From the NCBI RefSeq assembly GCF_002811245.1, contig NZ_NIVQ01000005.1, forward strand, positions 62,001 to 126,000: a DNA stretch of 64,000 bases, given 5' to 3'. Origin of the DNA: Vibrio salilacus. GTDB taxonomy: Bacteria > Pseudomonadota > Gammaproteobacteria > Enterobacterales > Vibrionaceae. The notes below the pieces were generated by a model. The model was not told the origin of the DNA, searched no databases, and saw only the letters and a program-made list of their open reading frames with translations. A program made the translations under genes and the position numbers. Below are positions 8,030 through 17,164 of the stretch, one piece after another (the stretch's first letter is position 1; each line of letters begins with the position of its first letter).

Positions 8030-9316
8030 ATGTTGTCTCTTTTTGCTCGCCTGCCTTGGATTCATCGAGCTCTTATTGCTTTTTTCAGTGCTTTTATGGT
8101 GATAGCGCTATTATTACCCGCTCCTCAAGAACTTCGCCAACATGAGAGTTTCTATCAGGTAGGAAAGGCGTACCCTTTATCGATTAATATCGATGCCCTG
8201 ATTCAGCAACAGTCGGTTCCTCAGTTAGTGTTCTTACGCTGGGAAAAGCACACTATTGGTTCTGGTGATAGTATGGCGCTGCTGTTTCAGCGAGCCGGAC
8301 TTTCTTCTCGCTTACTCTATCAACTCACATCGACTAACAAAGAGATAGAACGCCAATTGACCCGAGTTAGACCTGGTGACGCCTTCCAACTTGGGTTTGA
8401 TAGCGACAACCAATTGGTTCAAATTGCTCGTCAAATCAACCCGTTCGAAACCTTCCTGATCACGAAATCAGAAGATGGCTATGTTTCGTCGCTGGATAAA
8501 AAAGAGGTCAATTATCAATATAATTATGCCGAGGCGATGATCACTTCTAATTTCTGGAATGCGGCCGCCTCTGCGGGCCTTACTCCGAATCAGATTATGG
8601 AATTAGCCGGAATTTTTGGTTGGGATATCGATTTTTCGCTCGATATTCGCAGCGGAGACACTTTTAAAATTCTCTACCAAGAGAAAGTGGTTGAAGGCGA
8701 AGTGGTTGATCGCGGCAAAATTATCGCCGCAACGTTTACCAACCAAGGTGATACCTTTAAAGCTATTTTGGATGACAAAACTGGCAGCTACTATGACGAA
8801 AACGGACGCGCAATGAAGAAAGCGTTCCTACGCTCTCCACTCGATTTTCGTCGTGTCAGCTCGAACTTCAACCCAAGCCGTCGTCATCCAGTCACTGGAA
8901 AAGTACGCGCTCACCGAGGCACCGATTATGCCGCTCCCGTGGGTACCCCTATTTGGGCGGCAGGTGACGGTATAGTGCAAAAATCGAGCTACAACCAATT
9001 CAATGGTAATTATGTGTTCATTAAACACAGCAATACCTACATCACCAAATACTTGCACTTAACCAAACGTACTGTAAAAACAGGCCAACGCGTCAAACAA
9101 GGCCAAACCATTGGCACATTAGGCGGCACTGGCCGGGTGACAGGCCCTCATCTTCACTATGAATTTTTAGTTAATGGCGTACATAGAAATCCACGCACGG
9201 TCAAACTGCCCCAGTCCAAATCGCTAGCTGGTAAAGCTAAAACCACCTTTATCGCCAATGCAAAGTTGCGTTTAGATAAGCTTGAGCGATACGGACAACT
9301 ACTCGCTACCCCATAA
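8030..9316 (+). CDS. shyA: Peptidoglycan DD-endopeptidase, M23 family (ShyA/MepM-like)
   Basis: Zinc endopeptidase that cuts 3-4 cross-links in peptidoglycan to allow sidewall growth. The 428-residue product has an N-terminal membrane anchor or signal (residues 14-32), an OapA/LysM-like domain around residues 70-150 (IGSGDSMALLFQRAGLS), a middle domain with LDIRSGDTFKILYQEKVV, and the M23 catalytic domain from about 275. Zinc and catalytic residues are visible: H295 and D299 in HRGTDYAAP, and H374/H376 in GPHLHYEF. V. cholerae ShyA is known to need the equivalent histidine. The assignment to ShyA rather than ShyB/ShyC rests on remembered position next to tyrS and is less certain than the family. 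It is divergent from tyrS and followed by its own terminator. Confidence 0.88.
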   Translation: MLSLFARLPWIHRALIAFFSAFMVIALLLPAPQELRQHESFYQVGKAYPLSINIDALIQQQSVPQLVFLRWEKHTIGSGDSMALLFQRAGLSSRLLYQLTSTNKEIERQLTRVRPGDAFQLGFDSDNQLVQIARQINPFETFLITKSEDGYVSSLDKKEVNYQYNYAEAMITSNFWNAAASAGLTPNQIMELAGIFGWDIDFSLDIRSGDTFKILYQEKVVEGEVVDRGKIIAATFTNQGDTFKAILDDKTGSYYDENGRAMKKAFLRSPLDFRRVSSNFNPSRRHPVTGKVRAHRGTDYAAPVGTPIWAAGDGIVQKSSYNQFNGNYVFIKHSNTYITKYLHLTKRTVKTGQRVKQGQTIGTLGGTGRVTGPHLHYEFLVNGVHRNPRTVKLPQSKSLAGKAKTTFIANAKLRLDKLERYGQLLATP

Positions 9317-9320
9317 ACCC

Positions 9321-9347
9321 AAAAGACCCGCTTCAAGCGGGTCTTTT
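9321..9347. terminator. Bidirectional terminator between the M23 peptidase and the RND permease
   Basis: AAAAGACCCGCTT-CA-AGCGGGTCTTTT hairpin; A- and T-tracts on both sides allow it to serve both convergent genes. Confidence 0.93.
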
Positions 9348-9373
9348 GGTTAGGCCGATGATTCAAGCGTCAA

Positions 9374-12300
9374 TCACTGGTCAACTTCAATCACTTGGTT
9401 AGCCTTATCTTCCACTTGATGCACTCGGCCAAGCATCAACAGACAAGGTGTAAGAACCAACGTCAGAACGGTGGCAAAAGCCAAGCCTCCGGCCACCGCA
9501 GTGGCTAATTGTGACCACCACTGGGTACTGGGCGCGCCAAACTCAATTTTCTGATTGATAAGATCAACGTTCATTTCAAGTACCATCGGCAGCAAACCTA
9601 AGATGGTCGTGACTGTGGTTAACAATACCGGTCGCAAACGTTGCACTCCAGTGCGTAAAATCGCTTCGCGCTTATCTAAGCCGCGCCGTAGCAGTTGATT
9701 ATAGGTATCAATCAAAACGATATTGTTATTCACCACAATCCCTGCCAATGCTATAACACCGATGCCTGACATCACGATACCGAACGGTTTTTGGAACACC
9801 AACAAGCCAGCAAATACTCCGACGGTCGAAAACAGCACCGCACTTAAGATCAGGAAGGCTTGATAGAAACTATTGAACTGAGTGATCAAAATAAGCGCCA
9901 TGACCACCAGCGCAACTAAGAAGGCATTTTGTAAAAATGCCGACGAGTTTTCCTGTTCTTCATTTTGGCCACGAATTTTAAACTCAACACCTGGAGGCAG
10001 ATCGAGCTCGGCAACCGCTTGCTCAATCTTGGGTAGTTCAAGCGCTAAGTTATACCCCTCTTTAATATCTGCCATAATATTGATCACACGATGACCATCA
10101 ATACGACGAATGGTGTCCTGCTTATGCTCTGGCACAATCGTGGCAAAATTGGTGATCGGCACTAAGCCTGCAGGTGTTTTGACACGCAGTTGATCAAATC
10201 GGCCAATATCTCGCTTATCAGCCGGATAGCGAACTAAAATATCGACCTCTTCGTTTGAGTCATCGGGTAGGTAATCACCGATCTTCAATCCATTCGTCAC
10301 AAACTGTACCGTATTGCCAACCAAGGTCGCATCGGCCGCAAAACGCGACGCGTCATCACGACGAATATCGATTTGCCAATCAATGCCTTCTTTACTCGAG
10401 GTATCGCTCAAGTTGGTAAATGCTGGATAGCTATCAGCCCATTGGCGTACCTGTTTAGCGGACTCGTCAAGCTGGTCAGGAATACGTGCTGACATTTCAA
10501 TGACTAAGTCGTGTTCGACTGGCGGTCCCGCGTCTGGGAACTTGTACTCTATCTCGACACCAGCGTATCCATCGGTCTGCTGTTTCAGCTCTTCGATAAT
10601 GGTTTTGACTGGGCGACGATATTGCCAATCAACTGGGGTGATTTGAATCTGACCAATTTCGTCATCCCCCCCGGTGCGAGTGTAGACACTTTCAAACTCT
10701 TGATGACCGAGCATTACCGCTTCAATATCACGAATAATAGTGTCTTTTTCATCCAGTGACAGATCACCGTAAGAACGAACTTTAACCGTAAAAAACGGCG
10801 GATCGACTTCCGGGAAAAATTCGGCGCCTAATCCCGCTTTGGCGTAAGTAAAACCAACACCAATCGCCAGTAAAATCGCGCTGAGTAAAATCTTAAACGG
10901 GTGCTTGAGCGCAATATCTAAAGTCTGGAAATAGAGCTTAGTAATCCCGGTCGCTTTAGAAAAATCGCCATCGTGCAGTGCGACCATTTTTTCACGCTGT
11001 ACTTGGGTCACATGCTGTGGTCGTCCAATCACACTGCCGAGCACGGGCACAAATAAGAGCGCCATCATCAAAGACGCACTTAACGTTGCGATTAAGGTCA
11101 AGGGCAGAAACTTCATGAACTCGCCCGTCACATCCGGCCAGAACAGCAAAGGAGCGAAAGCGGCTAATGTGGTCGCCGTTGACGCCGTGATCGGCCAAGC
11201 CATACGTTTGGCCGCATCACGATACGCTTGTTGTCTTGAAATACCCTCTTGCATGCGCCGATCGGCAAACTCAGTCACAACAATCGCACCATCAACCAGC
11301 ATACCCACCGCCATGATCAACGCAAATAACACGATGATATTGACCGTTAAGCCAAATACCGATAACACTAGCAAACCCGTTAAGAAAGAGCCTGGAATCG
11401 ACACACCGACCAAAAATGCGGTTCGCACACCCAAAATAGCGATGATCACGATCACCACTAAGATAATCGCTGACAAGATATTATTTTGCAGATCGTTAAG
11501 CATCATCTTAACGTCTTTAGATTGATCCCATGTGTATTTAACCAATAGATTGTTAGGCCAATCATCACGTTGCTGCGCTTGCGCGATGACCTCTTTGACT
11601 AAGGCGACCGTCTCAATACTGTTCTCGCCTGCACGCTTTTTCACGTCGAGCACCACGGCCGATTTACCATCTAATCGCGCATAACTGTCAGGATCGCGAA
11701 ACGCACGCTTCACCGTGGCAACATCGCCAAAAGTGATCACTTGCTTTCCATCCACTTTAACTGGCAGTTCTAATACATCTTTTAAGGAATCAAACACGGA
11801 AGGAACTTTGACCGAAAAACGCCCATAGCCAGTATCAACAAAACCAGCAGCAACCACTCGGTTATTCAAGGCGATCAAGTTATAGATATCGCCTTGATCA
11901 AGGCCGTAGCTTTCCATCAACAGCGGATCAACAATGATCTCGATGATATCTTCACGATCGCCAGCAATATCAACTTCAAGTACTTGGCGGAAACCTTCGA
12001 GCTTGTCGCTAAGCTGACGGGCAATTTGAACTATGGTTCGCTCAGGTACCGTCCCATAAAGTACCACCGACAAAGCCGGTTCTTCTGACGCAAGGGTGAC
12101 TTCGTTAACCGTCGGCTCATCACTGTCACTGGGCAATTTAGGCTTTGCCAAATCGACCGCTTCACGCACATCGGCCATGGCTTTGTTAAGGTCAACGCCG
12201 ACACTGAATTCTAGCATCACTGACGCATGCCCTTCCGCCGCCGTTGAGGTCATCTCTTTTACGCCCTCAATAGAACGCAGCTCTTGTTCAATCGGGCGAA

Positions 12301-12493
12301 CTAATAATCGCTCGGCATCGGTAGGGGAAATGCCTTGGTGGCCGACAGAGACATAAATGATTGGAATGGTAATGTCTGGACTCGACTCTTTGGGGATGGT
12401 GATGTACGTCCCGACCCCAGCGATGAGAATAAACACCAATAGCACCATCATGGTGCGCGTACGCGACAGCGCGGCATCAATTAAGGCAAACAT
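9374..12493 (-). CDS. RND efflux pump inner membrane permease (AcrB superfamily, VexF-like)
   Basis: Proton- or sodium-driven drug/proton antiporter of the resistance-nodulation-division superfamily. The 1039-residue product has the two-repeat RND layout: TM1 at residues 11-30 (MMVLLVFILIAGVGTYI), a large periplasmic porter/docking loop, TM2-TM6 near 335-480, a second periplasmic loop, and TM8-TM12 near 850-1010. In TM4 the ion-relay motif reads GMLVDGAIVV, so one of the two aspartates of AcrB (VDDAI) is glycine here. The start at 12493 has AAGGAGA five bases upstream and gives the normal MFALIDAALSRTR end; the frame continues to 12547. It lies 10 bp after the membrane fusion protein gene, forming an operon. 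The position matches V. cholerae vexEF as I remember it; no TolC-type gene is adjacent. Confidence 0.92.
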   Translation of the reverse strand: MFALIDAALSRTRTMMVLLVFILIAGVGTYITIPKESSPDITIPIIYVSVGHQGISPTDAERLLVRPIEQELRSIEGVKEMTSTAAEGHASVMLEFSVGVDLNKAMADVREAVDLAKPKLPSDSDEPTVNEVTLASEEPALSVVLYGTVPERTIVQIARQLSDKLEGFRQVLEVDIAGDREDIIEIIVDPLLMESYGLDQGDIYNLIALNNRVVAAGFVDTGYGRFSVKVPSVFDSLKDVLELPVKVDGKQVITFGDVATVKRAFRDPDSYARLDGKSAVVLDVKKRAGENSIETVALVKEVIAQAQQRDDWPNNLLVKYTWDQSKDVKMMLNDLQNNILSAIILVVIVIIAILGVRTAFLVGVSIPGSFLTGLLVLSVFGLTVNIIVLFALIMAVGMLVDGAIVVTEFADRRMQEGISRQQAYRDAAKRMAWPITASTATTLAAFAPLLFWPDVTGEFMKFLPLTLIATLSASLMMALLFVPVLGSVIGRPQHVTQVQREKMVALHDGDFSKATGITKLYFQTLDIALKHPFKILLSAILLAIGVGFTYAKAGLGAEFFPEVDPPFFTVKVRSYGDLSLDEKDTIIRDIEAVMLGHQEFESVYTRTGGDDEIGQIQITPVDWQYRRPVKTIIEELKQQTDGYAGVEIEYKFPDAGPPVEHDLVIEMSARIPDQLDESAKQVRQWADSYPAFTNLSDTSSKEGIDWQIDIRRDDASRFAADATLVGNTVQFVTNGLKIGDYLPDDSNEEVDILVRYPADKRDIGRFDQLRVKTPAGLVPITNFATIVPEHKQDTIRRIDGHRVINIMADIKEGYNLALELPKIEQAVAELDLPPGVEFKIRGQNEEQENSSAFLQNAFLVALVVMALILITQFNSFYQAFLILSAVLFSTVGVFAGLLVFQKPFGIVMSGIGVIALAGIVVNNNIVLIDTYNQLLRRGLDKREAILRTGVQRLRPVLLTTVTTILGLLPMVLEMNVDLINQKIEFGAPSTQWWSQLATAVAGGLAFATVLTLVLTPCLLMLGRVHQVEDKANQVIEVDQ

Positions 12494-12503
12494 ATTCGTC
12501 TCC

Positions 12504-13583
12504 TTATTGCTGCCGTACGGCGAGCACAGGGTCACCATCACGCACAAAACCTTGTCCTGTGGTAATAATGTCTACTTGCTTACCGAGACCTGTGAGCCAT
12601 ACTCCATCTTGCTCTGCTTTGACCAGTTTGATGGCAATAAACTTCACTCGCTCGTCGACCAAGGTTTTTACTCCTAAGTCTCCGGCTTCATTTAACGCCA
12701 GCATCGCCGGAGTGATCTTGATAGCCAATTGCTCTTTAAGATTGAGTGCCACTTCGGTGCTGATCCCCGCCGGAATACGCTGCTGTGGGTTAGGCAATTC
12801 AACTTCAATCGGAAACGTATTGGTCGAAGTAGAAGAGACGCGCGATATATAACGCACAGTTCCCGTGGTTTGTTCGTCACCAATAAACCGCACCTGCGCG
12901 GGTTGATTGAGGCGCAGATTCTGAATATGACGCTCGCTGACGTCTGCTTCGATGACAATTTTGCTTAGGTCGAGCAAAGTAGCAACCGGGTCACCAATAG
13001 CAACAAAATCGCCTCTTTCAACAAATAAATGGTCAATGACACCCGCAAACGGTGCTAAAACTTGAGTATTAGCTAATGCACGCTTGGCATTACTCACTAT
13101 GGCCTTGGCTTCAACCAAGTTGGCCTCAGCATTGGTAAAAGCCACCTCACCTTGCAACCCTTTGCTTTTTAATGACTGCGCCGCTTTGTACTCTTGCTCG
13201 CGGACTTTGCGCATCGCCTCAGCGCGCTGTAATTGAATCTCTAAATCGCCTTTGTCTATCAAGGCGATCGCCTGCCCCTTTGTCACGACATCGCCTTTTT
13301 GCACTTGCAAAGCGACGACCGTTCCAGCAATTTCAGCGCCGAGTCGAGCCTGCTTATTCGGTGCAGTTCGTCCATAAAGTTCAAGAGTTTGATGTGTCGA
13401 CTCGGCAACAAACGTGCGGAATGCCACTTTCGCCAAAGGAATGGGTTCAGCACTGTTTGGCGGCGCAGAATCATCGGCATTGAGCATACCAACACCTAAC
13501 CAGACAGTGAGAATCACAACGATAAAAAGTGAAACGATATAAGGTCTAACCGCGATAAATCGCAGTGGAGAGAATCTAGCCAT
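12504..13583 (-). CDS. RND efflux membrane fusion protein (VexE-like)
   Basis: Periplasmic adaptor linking the RND permease downstream to an outer membrane channel such as TolC. The 359-residue product has an N-terminal membrane anchor at about residues 12-32 (YIVSLFIVVILTVWLGVG), the split lipoyl domain (GTVVALQVQKGDVVTKGQ and QVLAPFAGVIDHLFVERGDFV), a helical hairpin between them (residues 115-165), and the beta-barrel region VIEADVSERHIQNL. The start at 13583 (MARFSPLRF) is preceded by AAGGATAG; the longer frame from 13664 lacks support. First gene of the two-gene pump operon; no TetR- or LysR-type regulator is adjacent. Confidence 0.93.
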   Translation of the reverse strand: MARFSPLRFIAVRPYIVSLFIVVILTVWLGVGMLNADDSAPPNSAEPIPLAKVAFRTFVAESTHQTLELYGRTAPNKQARLGAEIAGTVVALQVQKGDVVTKGQAIALIDKGDLEIQLQRAEAMRKVREQEYKAAQSLKSKGLQGEVAFTNAEANLVEAKAIVSNAKRALANTQVLAPFAGVIDHLFVERGDFVAIGDPVATLLDLSKIVIEADVSERHIQNLRLNQPAQVRFIGDEQTTGTVRYISRVSSTSTNTFPIEVELPNPQQRIPAGISTEVALNLKEQLAIKITPAMLALNEAGDLGVKTLVDERVKFIAIKLVKAEQDGVWLTGLGKQVDIITTGQGFVRDGDPVLAVRQQ

Positions 13584-13803
13584 AACTATCCTTAGTGTGT
13601 CTCTATCTATCCAAATACTGATTGCGAACGACAAATGACGAGCAAAAAGTTGAAGATCTAGCACTTACTGACCATTGCAGTAAATTTGAACAACTAGGAT
13701 ATAAATTAATCAAATAAAAATATAGCTGTATGGACAACTATTTAGCAGGATTCTCAATACAGAAATAATTAGCAGGGAAAAGTCGTGATATGACAATGAA
13801 ATG

Positions 13804-13830
13804 ACTAGGCTGCAGTGGCTACAGCCTAGT
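13804..13830 (-). terminator. Hairpin downstream of erpA
   Basis: ACTAGGCTG and CAGCCTAGT form a 9-bp stem with a nine-base loop just after the erpA stop. The T-tract on the minus strand is weak (TCATTTCATT), so termination is probable but not certain. Confidence 0.55.
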
Positions 13831-13838
13831 GATTAGAA

Positions 13839-14180
13839 CTACACGCTAAATGAAGCACCACAACCACAAGTCGTCGTGGCATTGGGGTTATCAATGAAAA
13901 AGCGCGAGCCTTCAAGACCTTCGGTATAATCGACCTGACCACCGACAAGGTATTGCAAACTCATTGGGTCAACGACTAACGTGACACCACTGTTGACAAT
14001 CGTGGTGTCGCCTTCATTGACGTTCTCGTCAAACGTGAAACCGTACTGAAAACCGCTACAGCCCCCCCCCGTGATATAAACGCGCAGCTTCAAGTTTGGG
14101 TTTTCTTCCTCTTCAATCAGAGTTCCCACTCGTTTAGCGGCTGCATCAGAGAATGTTAATGGAATATTTACTTCGCTCAC
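13839..14180 (-). CDS. erpA: Iron-sulfur cluster insertion protein ErpA
   Basis: A-type carrier that delivers Fe-S clusters to targets such as IspG/IspH and respiratory enzymes; essential in many gammaproteobacteria. The 113-residue product has the three invariant cysteines C41 ([11 protein letters not shown]), C105 and C107 ([11 protein letters not shown]). The codons for Gly38-Gly40 form an uninterrupted run of nine G on the coding strand (14062-14070), unusual just before the first catalytic cysteine. It is divergent from hemL, the usual Vibrio and enteric neighbour. Confidence 0.96.
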   Translation of the reverse strand: MSEVNIPLTFSDAAAKRVGTLIEEEENPNLKLRVYITGGGCSGFQYGFTFDENVNEGDTTIVNSGVTLVVDPMSLQYLVGGQVDYTEGLEGSRFFIDNPNATTTCGCGASFSV

Positions 14181-14436
14181 GATGACCTCTCTCAGTCGTC
14201 GGTCTTCAAATGAATCACTCCATTTGAAGCCTTATATTTAGAATACTAACCGTGATTATCTAATACCTGAGTAAAGCGTTCAAGTATTCACCACCTTTGT
14301 AAGCAACTTTTCAGCAAAACTAACGTTATTCGCTACCAAAGTGCTGATAATGTGGCGCAAAGCGTTTTATTCGATCGAGTTCGACAGGTACAATGCCTTC
14401 CCAAATTGGTCCGAGCAATCATAAAGAGGATATCCT

Positions 14437-15729
14437 ATGACCAAATCAGCAGACTTATTTGAAAAAGCACAACAAAAAATTCCTGGGGGAGTTAACTCTC
14501 CAGTGCGTGCTTTCAACGGCGTAGGCGGCGCCCCGATCTTTATTGAACGCGCCGACGGTCCATTGATTTTTGATGCTGATGGCAAGGCGTATATCGACTA
14601 TGTAGGCTCATGGGGTCCAATGATTTTGGGTCACAACCATGCTGTCATTCGCGAAGCCGTCATTGATGCTGCGCAACGTGGTCTCAGTTTTGGTGCGCCA
14701 ACGGAGATGGAAATTGCGATGGCTGAACTGGTTTCTGAACTGGTGCCATCAATGGAGCAAATCCGCATGGTCAGCTCAGGTACCGAAGCGACCATGAGTG
14801 CAATTCGCTTGGCACGTGGCTACACCGGTCGCGACAAAATCATCAAATTTGAAGGCTGCTACCACGGCCATGCCGATAGCTTGTTAGTAAAAGCTGGCTC
14901 AGGCGCCCTTACGCTTGGTCAACCGAGCTCTCCGGGTGTACCCGCGGATTTCGCCAAGTACACATTAACCGCTACCTTTAACGATTTAGACTCAGTGCGT
15001 CAATTGTTCGCGGCGAACAAAGGCGAGATCGCGTGTATTATCGTTGAGCCAGTCGCGGGCAACATGAACTGTATTCCGCCAGTTGAAGGCTTCCATCAGG
15101 GTCTGCGTCAAATCTGTGATGAAGAAGGCGCACTACTGATTTTTGATGAAGTAATGACCGGTTTCCGCGTCGCTCTTGGCGGTGCACAAAGTTATTACAA
15201 CATCAAACCAGATTTGACCACGCTTGGTAAAGTGATTGGCGGCGGCATGCCTGTTGGCGCGTTTGGCGGTCGCAAAGATGTGATGCAATACATCGCACCA
15301 ACGGGTCCGGTTTACCAAGCAGGTACTCTTTCTGGTAACCCAGTCGCAATGGCGGCAGGTTACGCGTGTTTGAACCTGCTAAAAGAAGAAGGCAACGAAA
15401 AACGTTTGGCCTCTAAAACCAAACAGCTCGCCGAAGGCTTTAAGTCACTCGCGGATGAGCACGGAATTCCATTGGTGGTCAACCAAGTGGGTGGGATGTT
15501 CGGCTTCTTCTTTACTGATCAAGAGAGTGTAACGCGTTACGAAGAGGTCGCTAAATGCGATATCGAACGCTTTAAGCGCTTCTTCCACTTGATGCTAAAG
15601 CACGGTGTCTATCTCGCCCCTTCTGCGTTTGAAGCGAGCTTTACTTCACTGGCACACGGTAGCAAAGAGATCGAAGCGACGTTAGAAGCCGCCGATCGCT
15701 GTTTTGCCATCCTCGCTGACGAGGCGTAA
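14437..15729 (+). CDS. hemL: Glutamate-1-semialdehyde 2,1-aminomutase
   Basis: PLP enzyme that converts glutamate-1-semialdehyde to 5-aminolevulinate, the second dedicated step of C5-pathway tetrapyrrole synthesis. The 430-residue product matches the family length. Visible: [19 protein letters not shown] (phosphate-binding), [10 protein letters not shown] (the aspartate facing the pyridine nitrogen), and the PLP Schiff-base lysine K265 in [25 protein letters not shown] precedes the ATG. It is divergent from erpA and ends at a strong terminator. Confidence 0.97.
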   Translation: MTKSADLFEKAQQKIPGGVNSPVRAFNGVGGAPIFIERADGPLIFDADGKAYIDYVGSWGPMILGHNHAVIREAVIDAAQRGLSFGAPTEMEIAMAELVSELVPSMEQIRMVSSGTEATMSAIRLARGYTGRDKIIKFEGCYHGHADSLLVKAGSGALTLGQPSSPGVPADFAKYTLTATFNDLDSVRQLFAANKGEIACIIVEPVAGNMNCIPPVEGFHQGLRQICDEEGALLIFDEVMTGFRVALGGAQSYYNIKPDLTTLGKVIGGGMPVGAFGGRKDVMQYIAPTGPVYQAGTLSGNPVAMAAGYACLNLLKEEGNEKRLASKTKQLAEGFKSLADEHGIPLVVNQVGGMFGFFFTDQESVTRYEEVAKCDIERFKRFFHLMLKHGVYLAPSAFEASFTSLAHGSKEIEATLEAADRCFAILADEA

Positions 15730-15753
15730 AAACCTTAAGCCAATACAGACAAT

Positions 15754-15783
15754 CAAAGGCTGCGCACTGAGCAGCCTTTTTTG
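15754..15783. terminator. Terminator of hemL
   Basis: AAAGGCTGC-GCACTGA-GCAGCCTTT hairpin followed by T's. The A-rich left side may let it also stop the convergent small gene at 15791-15910. Confidence 0.92.
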
Positions 15784-15790
15784 GTCGCGG

Positions 15791-15910
15791 CTATCGCCAG
15801 TTAACGATCACTAATACGGCCAATAAGCCGAGTAACAACCCAAACCACGGAATACGGCGCATCGACGCTTTAGGTGTCTGGCAGCTTTTCTCTTTGTTAC
15901 AGCAGCCCAT
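15791..15910 (-). CDS. Small membrane protein of 39 residues, unknown function
   Basis: I do not recognise this gene. The 39-residue product starts MGCCNKEKSCQTPK, with three cysteines in a short polar head, followed by a basic stretch (MRRIPW) and one hydrophobic segment (FGLLLGLLAVLVIVNW) reaching the C terminus, which predicts a single-pass inner membrane protein. The start is decided by a good ribosome binding site, AGGAGAG, seven bases before the ATG at 15910. The frame is open to 16024 but the extra residues lack a binding site. It is convergent with hemL and divergent from the PerM-family gene, with about 90 bp between the starts. The CC and C spacing could bind metal; this is inference only. 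Confidence 0.6.
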   Translation of the reverse strand: MGCCNKEKSCQTPKASMRRIPWFGLLLGLLAVLVIVNWR

Positions 15911-16001
15911 CGATTTCTCTCCTATGGTTAACTTTTTGATTTTACGTTGATGTCTCACTGGTTTGACGCCATTATACAAGGACATGTCAAACATTTGGAC
16001 A

Positions 16002-17093
16002 ATGGTTGTGTCAAATAAAATCAAAATTACTTCCAGCCACTGGGTGTTGGTTGTCGCCTTATTGGTCGCAGCCTTTGCCTGTTTTCTATTGGTCGAGCCT
16101 TATATTAACTCGATTGTGATGGCGTTTATTATTTCACTACTGATGTTTCCTATACATCAATGGTTTGAAAAAACGCTGCCAAACCATGCCAATATTGCCT
16201 CGCTGCTCTCTTGTGTGGTGCTGACATTTATCATTGTCGTGCCGTTACTATTCGTTTTTGCAGCCATTGTTCAACAAGGGTCGACCTTTTCACAAAATCT
16301 CTATCAATGGGTCACCCATGGGGGCATCCAGACGATTTTTGCTCACCCTTGGGTCGTCAAAGTACTTTCGATTGCGAACACTTATTTGCCGTTTGATAGC
16401 ATCGAACCGCAAGAGATTGCACAAAAAATCGGCCAGTTTGCGACCTCGTTTGGCAGTAACCTAGTCGGTATCAGCGCCAAGATCTTAGGTGATGCGACCA
16501 ATTTCCTAGTCAATTTTTTCTTGATGTTGTTTGTGTTGTTCTTTTTGCTGCGCGATCACGACAAAATAATCAGTGCGTTACGCCATATCTTGCCACTCTC
16601 ACGCAGCCAAGAAGACAAGCTGCTCGATGAAATAGAACAAGTGTCGAAATCGGCAGTGATGGGATCGTTTTTAACCGCTATTGCACAAGGCTTAGCTGGT
16701 GGGATTGGGATGTGGATTGCAGGATTCCCTGGCCTGTTTTGGGGGACCATGATGGGGTTTGCCTCGTTTATCCCAGTGATCGGAACGGCGCTTATCTGGA
16801 TTCCTGCCGCGATTTATCTGTTCTTAATTGGCGACACTACTTGGGCTATTTTCCTGACTATCTGGAGTATTGTGATTGTCGGTTCCATCGACAACTTGCT
16901 CCGACCTCTGTTAATGCAAGGCAGTGGCGGAATGAACACCTTGATGATCTTCTTCTCTCTTTTGGGCGGTCTGCACGTGTTCGGCTTAATCGGTTTAATC
17001 TATGGCCCGCTTATTTTTGCCGTCACCATTGTACTGTTTAATATTTATGAAGAAGAGTTCCAAAGTTTCTTGGATCAACAAGATCGCAGTTAA
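16002..17093 (+). CDS. PerM/AI-2E transporter family membrane protein (YdiK-like)
   Basis: Polytopic inner membrane protein of the AI-2E exporter/PerM family, whose members include AI-2 exporters, Na+/H+ antiporters and proteins of unknown substrate; the substrate here cannot be told. The product of about 363 residues has the family pattern: two membrane segments near the N terminus (WVLVVALLVAAFACFLL, SIVMAFIISLLMFPI), two more before a cytosolic stretch, then FFLLRDHDKI, and the conserved PGLFWGTMMGFASFIPVIGTALIWIPAAIYL and DNLLRPLLMQG segments. The start is uncertain: ATG at 15984, ATG at 16002 and GTG at 16008 are all in frame; GGA at 15997-15999 favours 16008 or 16002. Confidence 0.85.
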   Translation: MVVSNKIKITSSHWVLVVALLVAAFACFLLVEPYINSIVMAFIISLLMFPIHQWFEKTLPNHANIASLLSCVVLTFIIVVPLLFVFAAIVQQGSTFSQNLYQWVTHGGIQTIFAHPWVVKVLSIANTYLPFDSIEPQEIAQKIGQFATSFGSNLVGISAKILGDATNFLVNFFLMLFVLFFLLRDHDKIISALRHILPLSRSQEDKLLDEIEQVSKSAVMGSFLTAIAQGLAGGIGMWIAGFPGLFWGTMMGFASFIPVIGTALIWIPAAIYLFLIGDTTWAIFLTIWSIVIVGSIDNLLRPLLMQGSGGMNTLMIFFSLLGGLHVFGLIGLIYGPLIFAVTIVLFNIYEEEFQSFLDQQDRS

Positions 17094-17164
17094 CGACTAA
17101 GATTGGTTTATGATCAGGGAGGATTATGCGAAAATCCTCCCTTCGTTTTTATACTGAGACCGTT

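Noticed and set aside
11115..11525. 136-codon frame antisense to the RND permease
   Set aside because: Shadow of the GC-biased coding strand; Ser/Thr/Asn-rich translation with no start signals. Similar antisense frames elsewhere were dismissed for the same reason.
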